DNA from: Cristatella mucedo
Lineage: Eukaryota > Bryozoa > Phylactolaemata > Cristatellidae
NCBI GenBank assembly: GCA_009760855.2
Contig: WPIO01000185.1
Coordinates: forward strand, 482,001-494,258
Direction: 5' to 3'
DNA length: 12,258 bases
Positions within the stretch are counted from its first letter, which is position 1. The number at the start of each line of letters is the position of its first letter. Under the pieces are notes generated by a model. It searched no databases and was not told where the DNA came from. It worked only from the letters and a program-made list of their open reading frames with translations. Shown here piece after piece: positions 1 to 8,133 of this stretch. The translations under genes were made by a program, and so were the position numbers.

Positions 1-232
1 ATTTGTGAGGCTGAATTTTACGAGTAAATCACAACATAATTAAAAAAAGTTAAAAATTGTAAACGTGTATATTATTTTTTTCAGAATTTACCCGTAATAA
101 GATCCATTTCCTCAAACTCATCTTCGCTTTTACTTTCGCCATTCCTTAACAACAATGTTTTATTGTTTTCTGTGCTGATCCATTTGGCTGACATTGCCAT
201 CGTAGGCGCGTCGCTCATTGGCTTCATCTTTC

Positions 233-233
<1 letters not shown>

Positions 234-267
<34 letters not shown>
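234..267 (+). repeat. (TC)17 microsatellite
   Basis: 34 bp of uninterrupted TC dinucleotides. Its complement encodes the Arg-Glu runs seen in the minus-strand frames, which are therefore not evidence of a protein. Confidence 0.97.
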
Positions 268-270
<3 letters not shown>

Positions 271-397
271 GGTTCTACAGCTGTCAAAGACCTCGCTCTC
301 GATGAGCTTACAAAGCCCGAAGCTTATTGCTTTCCCTTGACCCGTCACTGTCGCAACGCTCAGCTACAGTCACGTGTGAGCGACCCTTAATAAATTT

Positions 398-425
398 CTT
401 CCCTCTCTTGTTTATTGAGAGGAAG
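398..425. repeat. Small hairpin CTTCCCTCTC / GAGAGGAAG
   Basis: Nine base pairs with one bulged C and a 9-nt loop (TTGTTTATT). An AATAAA motif lies at about 389-394 just before it. No transcript is identified that this would end. Confidence 0.5.
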
Positions 426-812
426 TGCATAACAGCTATTACTCTATATGCGCTGTCGGATGCTCGGTTCCGTTTTCTAACGTACAGGACTTATCGTTCA
501 CGTTGATTTTTAGATTTATCATTAACCGCTACGGGGTCAGTGATGGTTGTCGTGCAGACTTCAATCGCTCAAATAGGATAGGGCCGGCAGTCTGCATGCT
601 AATGGCTGAGCCCAACGACTCAGTCGAGTACAGCCTGAAGTAATTCGGAATTTTGAATCGCTACTTCAATAAACTAACAAACGCTCAACAGCGAAGTGGA
701 AACGTTTATGTCTCTCAGCGCGTTTCCATCCGACCCGGCCTACATCTCCGGTCGCTCCACTTGCGTAGAGTAATTCTGTATTTTGAATTTCTATAATATT
801 TATGGGAGCGAA

Positions 813-820
813 TATATAAG
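813..820 (+). promoter_or_regulatory. TATA-box-like motif TATATAAG
   Basis: TATATAAG sits in moderately GC-containing DNA and is enclosed by the short inverted repeat GGGAGC (804-809) / GCTCCC (833-838). A start site would fall near 845. No coding frame follows, so it may be a relic promoter (for example of an LTR) or chance. Confidence 0.3.
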
Positions 821-1310
821 AGAGCGATCGGGGCTCCCTTTGCGTATTTACTGTAGAGCGCTCGCATTCCTCCGTTCCTTCGCTCGCTTCCCAGCAGTCA
901 TAAGGTTTGACGGTACGAGCCGCAAGTTTCAACTTAGCTCGCTGCCTGAATAGGTGAACACAAGTAGAAGATAAATGTTCACTTAGTTTATTGACTCTAT
1001 GAGGAAGGCCTGCTGCTCACGGTGGCCATTGCTACTCATGGATATCTGCCACCAGACTCGGTTCTGGCGCCTTTCGGCACGGCGGCCATTACGATCGGCG
1101 ATTCTCCTTTTTCGCACCGCTCGCGTTCTCGGCCTCAGCTGGTCTCGTCATGACATCTTCCTTCATCCGATTTCGAGCATTAGGTTTTCCTATTTCTGAA
1201 CCACGCTTTTTTGCCTCTAGCAAGTTAGCTGGCTTTTATCATAATTCAACTTAAGAAAGCTCGCTGTCACCCATGTTCGTATGCGATCACGAAAAAGTTG
1301 GCCAATTCAA

Positions 1311-1432
1311 CAGCCCCGTTTGTAAAGTGGCAAAAGAGCCTATACGGCCATCACCGCCGCTTTTTCGGCAGTAATGGATGGCCCACTACTGTCTCAAAGC
1401 CACGACCAGACTCGAGAAGGGCGACTACTCAG
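1311..1432 (-). mobile_element. tRNA-derived SINE, copy 4 (degraded)
   Basis: On the minus strand the body reads GTAGTGGGCCATCC, TACTGCCG, GCGGCGGTGATGGCCGTA, TAGGCTCTTTTGCC, matching copies 1 to 3 in order. The head is strongly degraded: the B-box position reads GTGGCTTTGAGAC. The 3' end of the family (GGCTGTTAAATCAGC) is no longer clear. Confidence 0.65.
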
Positions 1433-1739
1433 AAGAGGAGCAGCATTGAAAAGGATTGCTTTTAGAAAAGCCCGAATTGCACGTCAAATATAGCTAGCTT
1501 ACAAGTTCTGGGGATTATGGTCGCTGGGTTTTTTCCAAGGGTGCACTCCAACCAAAGGGTGGTGCCGAGGAGCATCTTAGAGCAGCCTACATATTAGAGC
1601 TCAATCTGTTGGCTGCCTCAGCTGCCAGCGGCGCAAGGAACCGCCGCCTGTCGCCAGTAGCTAGAATGGTTGCACCAAAAAGATACGCCTCCATAACCAT
1701 GTGCCAATTACCGTGCAGTCTGGGGCATTTTTACTACTT
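1433..1739. other. No recognisable gene
   Basis: Unique-looking sequence between SINE copy 4 and the AT-rich block. I see no coding, RNA or repeat signal that can be named. Confidence 0.5.
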
Positions 1740-1895
1740 TAATTTTCTATAATAGACAGTACCTATAATAATAACATCTATACATGATATCCATATAATA
1801 TAGGTATAATACCTATATTTATAGTATATAAAATATATCAATATATATTGTATACTATATTATAATAGATAGTAGATAGTACCGATATTTTTTAT
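1740..1895. repeat. AT-rich, palindrome-rich block
   Basis: Nearly pure A+T over about 150 bp. It contains a perfect inverted repeat AATATAGGTA-TAA-TACCTATATT (1797-1819) and a longer imperfect one from ATAGTATA (1821) to TATACTAT (about 1858). TATAATAGACAGTACC near 1748 and TATAATAGATAGTA near 1861 are direct copies at the two sides. The block may form cruciforms or be an old AT-rich miniature element. Confidence 0.75.
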
Positions 1896-2136
1896 TTTGA
1901 ATAAAGATGACAATGGCAACTACGCTGACTTCAAACGGGCAGGAAAAAAGGAGCTTCAAAACGAATTAACTTTAGGTGCGTGAAGAACTCAAGAGGGCTA
2001 TTAGCATCAGAATTTCATGTCGCGTTATTTGGACTATTTATTAACGCGGATTCTTCAATTTCTCTTCCAATTATGGCAATTATAGTTATTGCAGCACGAA
2101 TAATGCCAGGAGTACGCTAGCTCAGGATAAAGGAAC

Positions 2137-2490
2137 ATGTCCACAAAAGTCCACGATGCTTTATTTTGTTCAACGGCGCAAACATCAAAAGGTCCGTCAG
2201 TTATTGTATTGGAAAAAAAGATTATCTATACCCATGGTGGTTTACAACTCACCTTAACCCAGACTCATCAACCATTAAATACCTCTATCTTATCAAAGGA
2301 CTCAGCCGTAAATGCGCATCAAAGAGGCCGGAAAGGGGGGGCCATAATTGAACTTGTAAGGGCAGTCGCCGAAATCAAAGATCACACAATTCAGTTGCTC
2401 GTCCATATTATGCGGACATTAACAGGTCATAAAATGGCCTACAGTTATGGTCACGACGAACTTAGCCGCAGTACAGATTCCCTAATATAG
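2137..2490 (+). CDS. Unidentified ORF, 117 codons
   Basis: It begins with a true ATG and runs 117 codons in moderately AT-rich DNA, unusually long for chance in such composition. The product is soluble-looking, with a possible amphipathic helix around IIELVRAVAEIKDHTIQLLVHIMRTL. No domain or signal peptide is recognised, and no promoter or poly(A) signal is placed convincingly. The complementary strand also contains a protein-like stretch (GPFDVCAVEQNKASWTFVD), so the true coding strand is uncertain. Confidence 0.25.
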   Translation: MSTKVHDALFCSTAQTSKGPSVIVLEKKIIYTHGGLQLTLTQTHQPLNTSILSKDSAVNAHQRGRKGGAIIELVRAVAEIKDHTIQLLVHIMRTLTGHKMAYSYGHDELSRSTDSLI

Positions 2491-2694
2491 AGCACCATTA
2501 TTCGAGGACACTTTATTATTCCAACTTAATTGCATAGCAATCTACGGGCACTTCTCCGCAAAACTGTGGTATACTAGGATTTACTATCGATCCAAGTACC
2601 AGTGCAGGAACTTTGCAACGAGAAACTTTTAGAAAGCGTTAGAGGAGTGTTGCCTCCTGCGACGGCAGTAAATATCTTGCTCTGTTTTTTCCCC

Positions 2695-2829
2695 TCAAAG
2701 ACGATTGTAGTCAGACACGCTGGTTGAGCGGGTTTTAGACTGCCGAACTAAATTCCGAGATTCAAAAGCAACTGCGTCTTGTCGCCCGATAATAACTCTG
2801 GAACATCCTTTAAAGTGGGTATTTTGCGG
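2695..2829 (-). CDS. Unidentified short coding-like frame of 44 residues
   Basis: The frame is open from a TAG at 2830-2832 to the stop at 2695-2697 and includes VIIGRQDAVAFESRNL and RSTSVSDYNRL. It starts 15 nt after the stop of the neighbouring minus-strand frame, but in a different register. A short ATG frame (MPVAAKYPL) bridges the gap. The two may be pieces of one decayed gene or independent chance frames. No family recognised. Confidence 0.22.
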   Translation of the reverse strand, partial: PQNTHFKGCSRVIIGRQDAVAFESRNLVRQSKTRSTSVSDYNRL

Positions 2830-2844
2830 CTACTGGCATGCTGG

Positions 2845-3102
2845 TCACTCCTTAAACAGCATTCCTAACTCGGCTTCTGCTTCGGACTTTGTCATTTTTT
2901 GCGTAAGGCAGGCATAGTTGGCTGCACGCCATTCGCCGATTAGACTTTGCGCGTGCTCTGGAAGCCTCTTGAGCGTACCGCCAGATTGATCCTTGAGATA
3001 TACGGAGTTAAAACCGGAGAAAGATTGCATTAGGTCACGCGCTCCGTAATTATTTATTGCAAGCTGCAAGGGGCGTGGAGAGCCTCCGAGGCTCGTCTGC
3101 TG
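2845..3102 (-). CDS. Unidentified coding-like frame of about 85 residues
   Basis: The minus-strand frame is open from a TAG at about 3103 to the stop at 2845-2847. Residues such as INNYGARDLMQSFSGFNS, VYLKDQSGG, RLPEHAQSLIGEWRAA and SEAEAELGMLFKE have the balanced composition of a real protein with a likely C-terminal helix, and lack the runs seen in chance frames nearby. The first ATG is internal (about residue 14 from the TTG at 3069). I cannot assign a family. It may be the last exon or a fragment of a gene or mobile element. Directly downstream on the same strand is another short coding-like frame. Confidence 0.35.
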   Translation of the reverse strand, partial: QQTSLGGSPRPLQLAINNYGARDLMQSFSGFNSVYLKDQSGGTLKRLPEHAQSLIGEWRAANYACLTQKMTKSEAEAELGMLFKE

Positions 3103-3282
3103 CTAAAAAAATGGGGGCTGGCGAGTCAGCTACTCCTCCCAGCTCGGCACTGCGACCGCTTCTCTGCCCGGTCAGTCCAACGAGAACGCGACTTTCTGGC
3201 CGCCATCTAAACGCCCGCGCAAGCTAACTACGACCTCGAGTCCAGCTTTGCAGAGCGGATAGCTGTCTTCGTCGACGCGCTG

Positions 3283-3425
3283 GTTTGGCCAGGCGGCGGT
3301 TACGGCGCTCGCTTCCAACCTGGGTCTGGCCGCGCGGTCGTGGGCTCGAGCCCCGCGGCGTATGCGAAGAGCCGGAGTAGAGATTAGGTTCTCTCGGGGC
3401 GCTATAAAAATGAATTATATACTCA
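3283..3425 (+). mobile_element. Possible tRNA-derived SINE head of a second type
   Basis: TGGCCAGGCGG (3286-3296) matches the A-box consensus at 10 of 11 positions and GGCTCGAGCCC (3343-3353) matches the B box at 10 of 11. The spacing of about 46 bp would fit a long variable arm. The downstream sequence does not match copies 1 to 4, and TTCTCTCGGGGCGCTATAAA could be either its tail or an unrelated promoter. A degenerate tRNA pseudogene is the alternative. Confidence 0.4.
3396..3410 (+). promoter_or_regulatory. TATA-box-like motif TATAAAAA preceded by GGGGCGC
   Basis: TATAAAAA at 3403-3410 has a GC-rich GGGCGC directly upstream, resembling a TFIIB recognition element. CpG-rich DNA follows. 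No convincing coding exon is found downstream; the motif could equally be the end of the tRNA-like repeat that precedes it. Confidence 0.35.
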
Positions 3426-3429
3426 CATT

Positions 3430-4581
3430 ATTGTCTTTTCATTCACTTGCATTTCGCATACTCTGCGCTTGCTAGTCACCCGAAGCACATCAGAGTCGGC
3501 AGAGGGGACAGAGGCGAAGCAGAGCCGGACCCACAGGCCAGCACTTCAGGCGTGCACTACCGAGTGGCCTGCGTTGGCTGCCATTGCTGGTCGGAGAGCG
3601 AGTCTGCCTATGCTTTACCCGTACCAAAGAAGAAGTCGCGCTGGCTGCGCACACCAGCTGCGACGGCCTCAAATGTTTCACTAGACCTGGTGCCTTCTTT
3701 TTTGCGAGTCTAAAGATGAATTCTGACGGCTGCTGCTTACAATGTAATCGAATGTATCTCCGTCTGTAACTCCACAAAGCCACGAAGACTATGTGGCCGC
3801 TACGCGGGAGGAGAGTTTCGTCTAGCGAACTCGCAGCTTGAGCGGCTTGCGGCACGTATTCGCCAGCCAACAACACGAACCGCTTGCGCACCGAAAGCCG
3901 ACAACGCTTTGCGCGAGCGGCAGAATCTCTCCAGCGTAGCACGCATCTAGTCCGCGTTCGCGCAATAGCAGACACAGGTGCGCATGCGAGTGCGGACGAC
4001 GCACGACGTAGGTGGATAGGCGGACCTGCGCACTGCGAGCGCTCGCTTCCGAAGCGAGGCTCCTCGTAGCTCTTTTACCCGCAGCCAGCAGCGTGTGGCA
4101 GTTCTTGGCGGATCCAGCGTCCGTGCCGCGACGGAGGGGTGGAGTGAGAAGAACTGTCTCCGCTCCACTGACCCGAGTCGACCTGGAGCGCGAAATGGTC
4201 GCGCGGCTCTTCTTGAAGGTTGCGTTTCGATTGGGCCGTTCGTCGACTCCGGGGTCGCGTCTCAATCGGGCGCTTACGGGCGAGATCGTCGCCGAAGCAG
4301 AATGTGGGCCGCGGGTGTAGGCGCGTCGATGAGCGCATGGCATTGAGTGGCTGCACGACGTTGAGTGAGCTCGACCCGGCGTACCTCATTCACGTTAAGC
4401 CTTTACAATTATCGCTACATAGCGCCGCGGTGCTTTATTCCCTCTGACCTCTAGCATTACCCTTCTTTGTCGAGACTGAAACGAAAGTACTCACCAGCGT
4501 GCACGCCAGACGACTGCACATAGTATGGCACGCTTCGCTAAGTCTCTTAGTCTCCATAAAGGCGTCCAAAATGACAGCGCA
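3430..4581. other. CpG-rich stretch without a recognised gene
   Basis: CG dinucleotides are visibly frequent from about 3480 to 4350, and many long frames overlap on both strands, the longest 161 and 173 codons on the minus strand. Their products are rich in Arg, Ser and Ala without domains, and frames on opposite strands are equally long, which is what high GC produces by chance. The stretch could be a CpG island or part of an unidentified repeat. Confidence 0.5.
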
Positions 4582-4601
4582 ATATATATATATATATATA
4601 A
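4582..4601. repeat. (AT)10 microsatellite
   Basis: Twenty bp of AT dinucleotides, followed by AT-rich sequence to about 4635. It lies just upstream of the first recognisable codon of the R2-like pseudogene and may mark its truncated 5' edge. Confidence 0.93.
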
Positions 4602-5775
4602 ACAAATATTTACTTATTTATTTATAAATATATATGCTGCTAAAATGCACGCATCCTGTTTCCAGCTTGGTGAACCTCACGGTCGGTCGGCACCTTGGCA
4701 GATGACCTCGCCCTGTTTTCAGGCACGTCTTCTGGTCTTCAGGCCCTCGTGTTCGCAGTTGAACAGGCTGCGTGGACGCTGGGCGCAGTTCGGCCGGCGA
4801 AGTGCTTTGTCGTCGCCCAAACTATTGCAAAGATCGTGCCCACTTCAATCACACCACACGGCAAGCGCATCCCCGAGCTGCTGGAGACCGATTCAATGGC
4901 CTTCCTTGGAGCCCCGCAGGGTCTCGGGCAGCCTAGGGCTGAAATAGAGCAACCCGGTTCTTCCCTTGCAAGGGACATTAACCTGCTTCAGGCCAGCGTT
5001 CTCGCCCGTTGGCAAAGCTTGACAGCTTGCGGACTTTCATTCTGCCACTGCTCAACTACCATTTTCGGGCACTGCTTGTGCCTAAGGCCGCTCTGCAACC
5101 AGCCGAAAAGGCTCCGATGGAGCTACATTGCTTCGCGTGCAGTCTGACGAACTTCGCACCGGTGCATTTCCAGTTTTCGCCTAGTGCTGTGGGCGGGCTG
5201 GGCTTGATCCGCTTCGGGACGAACACCTCCATCCTACGAGCTACGGAAGCCTGGAGCATGCTGTGCTCGATGCCCGATTCGTGCGTCCGTCCAGTCAGCA
5301 TTCACAGACTCGACCGGGCAGTCGCCAGCCTGGATAGCACACCGTCTGATGAGGAGCGTTCGCGATACCTGAGCGCAGCAGCCTTTGGCCCAAGGGGTCA
5401 AACAGGGTCGACCCGCTCTCGCTGTGGTCGGACGCCCGTACGTGCCTCAAGCGGCTCTTCTGTCGCCTCTCGCTGACCGGCTGTGAAGTGCTGGCTGTGC
5501 CCACCGACCCTGATGGCATCGAACGCTGGGTCATCGAACGCCACGAATTGTCATCACGAAACTGGAAGAGTTCACCAGGCTTGTGGAAGGCCCTGCTTGG
5601 GCTACCCAGCCAGCACAGGGCAGGGTCAGCCGCTACCTGGGCACGGACAGATTCGCCACCCACATGACCTCGGGTCTTGGCCTGTCGTTCCGGGATTGGT
5701 GGTTCGTGCACCTAGCACGCCTGGAAGTACTGCCAGGGGCTACTGAGTCGGGCATACCCTGGGACGGTTACCAGC

Positions 5776-5829
5776 TGTCGCCTATGTCGCGTGGAGGCGG
5801 AGGCCGCTTGCCACGTGTCGAATCACTGC
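5776..5829 (+). other. CCHC zinc-binding motif of the RLE retrotransposon
   Basis: In the frame starting at 5776 the residues run C-R-L-C, then eight residues, H, then VSNH, C: a C-X2-C-X8-H-X4-C spacing. This is the cysteine-histidine motif that sits between the reverse transcriptase and the PD-(D/E)XK endonuclease in R2-type elements. All four ligands survive although the surrounding frame is broken. Confidence 0.8.
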
Positions 5830-5956
5830 CGGCCGAAGCTGCATTCAATTACGACCCGACACAGCCTGGTTCCAGGCCGCCCAATCGGAGCTCTTCTGGC
5901 CACCGCGCTCCTCGACATGTCGGCAGACCGCACCATCCCGATTGCCGGTGGTCTGG

Positions 5957-5987
5957 CTCTCATAATAATAATAATATTGCACTCTCA
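5957..5987 (-). mobile_element. 19-bp LINE 3'-tail micro-insertion with 6-bp target-site duplication
   Basis: The insert 5963-5981 is an ATA/TAA tract followed by ATTGCA, flanked by CTCTCA at 5957-5962 and again at 5982-5987. A 22-nt match to the segment (5962-5983, ATA repeat plus ATTGCACT) occurs at 9491-9512, where it is the 3' terminus of the L2-type LINE. Removing the insert and one duplication copy (25 bp) links the frame of DRTIP upstream to the frame of LVIDN downstream, so the insertion broke an endonuclease ORF that was continuous at that point. The simplest reading is an LINE insertion truncated to its last few bases. A chance microsatellite expansion would not explain the duplication or the ATTGCA. 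Confidence 0.75.
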
Positions 5988-6123
5988 AGCAGGGCTTGGT
6001 CATTGACAACAGCACTTATTTAGTAATTGTGGATATGACGGCGTCATTCGACCGCAGCAAGGATGCTTGATTTTGGCGGCTCGGAACAAGACCGATAACT
6101 ATAGAAGGATGTGCCATAGTCGA

Positions 6124-6144
6124 CAGCAGCAGCAGCAGCAGCAG
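6124..6144 (+). repeat. (CAG)7 microsatellite inside the retrotransposon pseudogene
   Basis: Seven CAG units lie at the place where the endonuclease frame changes, right after the segment LAARNKTDNYRRMCH. Read in the upstream frame they give a glutamine run. The repeat probably grew from one or two glutamine codons after the element died, and slippage could account for the frame change beside it. Confidence 0.9.
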
Positions 6145-6226
6145 AGTAGATGTCGTGCCTCAATGCACGGATTGCTTGCTGCCATCTCGGGTGGCTTGTT
6201 GCCAATTTACTTCTGGCTTCAAGTTT

Positions 6227-7197
6227 AAGCAGCCTGGATTCCCAGTAGGCATTCGCTGTCTGCCACTGCTAGGTTAGCTGTTGCAGACCCTCGCTCTCAT
6301 TTCCCGCTTGGAGAAAAGTTGCTACGGTCTTCCAATAGACAGGAGCTGTCAAATTAACCTCGAGCTGGTTCCTGCCGGATTTGGCTTCACACTCGAGACA
6401 GGCGAAGGAAGAGTGCCGATTAAGCGATTGTGCTCGGGGTGGGGGCGGCGTAAGGAAACACTGCCGAGCTTCCTGGTCGCCGTCCGCTCGGGTCGCACCG
6501 AAGCTCAACCGGCGAGGTGAGCGCTCGATCTACAGCGAAGCGTGTGTCCGTGAGACGGATCTTGCAGCGTCCGAAATGGAAATCTTTAGAAGCGCCATAC
6601 CGCCGTGCTTCTCAAGGCACTGACGTGCATGCAACTTTTTTCTTTCAAAGTTTTCGTGACCACGCAACGAATCCGCCTCGATGTAAGTTCGCCCGCTCAG
6701 CAAAAAACACATTGAAACCTGAGCAAAAGTTGGAAGAACAACCGTGACTCTACTGTTCACAGTACGTTCGCCGTGACCTGCAGAAACTGAATTGACTCTC
6801 TGCCTTCAAAAATCCGGCAGCTCTTCTCATGTGCATCTCGAAGATCGCAGCCTGACAGTGGCGCTGCGTCCAAAAAAATTAAAGGTGAAAGGGCTTGCCG
6901 TAGAGAGACAGAGGAAGTTGAACTCGTCAAAATGGCGCCGAGCGACGTACTGGCTACGATGTAACCTCCGCTAAGTGCAACTCCCAGCAGGAAGGACGGC
7001 TTCACGATACGCGGTCTCTTGAAGCGCAGGCTCAATGCCGAGTGAGAGCGGCGGTTGACCATCCTAGCACGGGGTGCCATCCCGTCCATGGAAGTACTTC
7101 GGACGAAGTGTGCGTCGGCGCCCCGAGAAACTTCGATCTTTGCTGAGCTAACTATGCCTCTGCAGGAAAAAATGCACGGGCACGTGAATTGCCCTGA
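6227..7197. other. No recognisable gene; possible 3' remnant of the R2-like element at the start
   Basis: The first 80 bases or so may be the decayed C-terminus and 3'UTR of the retrotransposon, but no motif is certain. The rest has overlapping chance frames. A 110-codon minus-strand frame (6757-7089) has a mildly hydrophobic middle but no family. CAAAATGGCGCC at 6928-6939 resembles a YY1-type site with an ATG. Confidence 0.45.
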
Positions 7198-7348
7198 GCC
7201 TTAGCCTAGGGGTAAGGTGCTCGCTCTTCACGACTTAGATCGCGGGTTCGAGTCCTGAAGTGGGCGATCCTGCATTGCTCACTGCAAGCATCGGCAACAG
7301 CCGCTAGGATTCTTCTGCCGCTGCATAAATTAGGCTGTCAAAGCAGCC
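7198..7348 (+). mobile_element. tRNA-derived SINE, copy 1 (best preserved head)
   Basis: The head carries an RNA polymerase III A box that fits the consensus (TAGCCTAGGGG, 7202-7212) and a B box that fits exactly (GGTTCGAGTCC, 7245-7255). The body continues with GTGGGCGATCC, CACTGCAAGC, CAACAGCCG, ATTCTTCTGCCGCTG, and ends GGCTGTCAAAGCAGCC. The same block order recurs in copies 2 to 4, which proves a dispersed family. A short GGAA-type run follows at about 7362-7375. I could not identify target-site duplications with confidence. Confidence 0.82.
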
Positions 7349-7605
7349 TGCGTCGATCGATGAAAGGAAGGAAGCCACCACTTGGCCGAAGCTAACCACG
7401 TGCCGGACAACAGGGTTCAGGCGGGAGCTGTTTTTTCTTAACTGACGCGGCTCGGGGCGATATTGATAGGCTGGCTGTCTCTTTCCTGGCTGGCGTCGGT
7501 TTGCTGGGCAAACGCCAGCCGGCGTCAGCCAGCGAAGGAGCGGCGGCTGCTGGAGCTAAAGTGGCTACTGCGGCCTTTTAGATACAGGCCTCACAATGTG
7601 CGATG

Positions 7606-7778
7606 GCACCGTAGGCCAGGGGGTGAGGGGTGCTAGCCCTTCGCCACCCTGGTCGCGAGTTCGACTCAGTACTGCCCACTGCAAGCGGTGGCGATAGCCG
7701 TTAACATTCTCGCCCAAACGGGCGATGACATTTGCTAACGTTCTTCTGGCACTATATACGCGTGGCTGTTAAATCAGC
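7606..7778 (+). mobile_element. tRNA-derived SINE, copy 2
   Basis: It has the same organisation as the copy 250 bp upstream: degenerate A box TAGGCCAGGGG (7612-7622), degenerate B box GAGTTCGACTC (7657-7667), then CTGCCCACTGCAAGCGGTGGCGATAGCCG in shared blocks, TTCTTCTGGC, and the end GGCTGTTAAATCAGC. It carries an extra stretch of about 36 bp between GTTAACATTCT and GCTAACGTTCT, which look like diverged direct repeats; inside is a 6-bp stem-loop TCGCCC-AAAC-GGGCGA. Confidence 0.8.
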
Positions 7779-8133
7779 TAAGCTTTTCGTTACAGGATTG
7801 TTAAGGAACTCGTGTCCGCACTCAGCGGATAAACGAGGAATAAGTTCCCCGCCGCCCATTTCCAATATTGGGAAGCTGCAATTTTTCTAACTCATGGCGG
7901 CGTTCCGACGTCGACCAGCCTATGGCGGGCGTCTGCCATAATTAAGATTGTGCCCCAGTTTGCCATTAAAGCTGCTGGGGATGTTCCCTTGTATCCATCG
8001 TATTCCCCACCCAGGTGTCTCGACTAGTCTCTTATGCTTGCCTTTGCTGACGTCTGCAGCTTATTTTTCGAACAGCTTCCAATTGGCGGCTGCTTCTCAG
8101 ACAGGCAGCAAGCGTCTAGTATTTAAAAATAAT

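Larger units (their letters stand above)
268..1310. other. No recognisable gene
   Basis: Mixed-composition DNA holding only the small hairpin at 398-425, the TATA-like motif at 813 and a 7-bp inverted repeat GTGAACA/TGTTCAC (954-960, 976-982). Frames of 60-90 codons occur on both strands but show no motif. AGTAATTC(G/T)..ATTTTGAAT occurs twice, near 641 and 768, suggesting a short duplicated piece. Confidence 0.6.
4667..6226 (+). pseudogene. 5'-truncated, frameshifted R2/NeSL-like non-LTR retrotransposon ORF (RT to endonuclease)
   Basis: This is a remnant of a retrotransposon that encodes a reverse transcriptase followed by a restriction-like endonuclease for target-primed insertion. The order of motifs is right for the family. 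LADDLALFS (from 4695) is the RT catalytic ADD box. Then come RWQ / KLDSLRTFILPLLNYHFRA (the switch lies near 5012), GGLGLIRFG (about 5190), LSLWSDARTCLKRL (5419 on), RYLGTDRFATHMTSGLGLS (5630s), and RDWWFVHLARLEVLP. A CCHC zinc motif C-X2-C-X8-H-X4-C lies at 5776-5829, followed by TTRHS and DRTIP, then LVIDN...VIVDMTASFDRSKDA (5996-6067), LAARNKTDNYRRMCH (6073-6117) and GGLLPI (6190s). The reading frame changes near 4697, 5012, 5400, 5615, 5775, 5965, 6070, 6140 and 6180, and there is a stop at 6068, so it cannot make protein. Everything upstream of the ADD box is missing, as expected for 5' truncation. The family call (RLE-type, R2/NeSL-like) is firm; the exact clade is not. Confidence 0.88.

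Noticed and set aside
81-348. Arg-Glu repeat proteins on the minus strand
   Set aside because: The RERERE run is the translation of the (TC)n microsatellite.
999-1090. TGGCGCC near 1064 as an LTR primer-binding site downstream of a TATA box
   Set aside because: Only about seven bases fit a tRNA-Lys-type site, and no second LTR copy, TG...CA ends, gag or pol is found in the window.
3490-4389. Long overlapping frames of 100-173 codons on both strands
   Set aside because: The region is CpG-rich, which lengthens chance frames in several registers. The products are Arg/Ser/Ala-rich, have no domains, and opposite strands look equally good.
5346-5370. CTGATGAG as a hammerhead ribozyme core
   Set aside because: The following stem and the GAAA box are absent, and the motif lies in retrotransposon coding sequence.
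6928-6964. CAAAATGGCGCC as a YY1 site with a start codon of a host gene
   Set aside because: The frame stops after ten codons and no supported splice donor follows.
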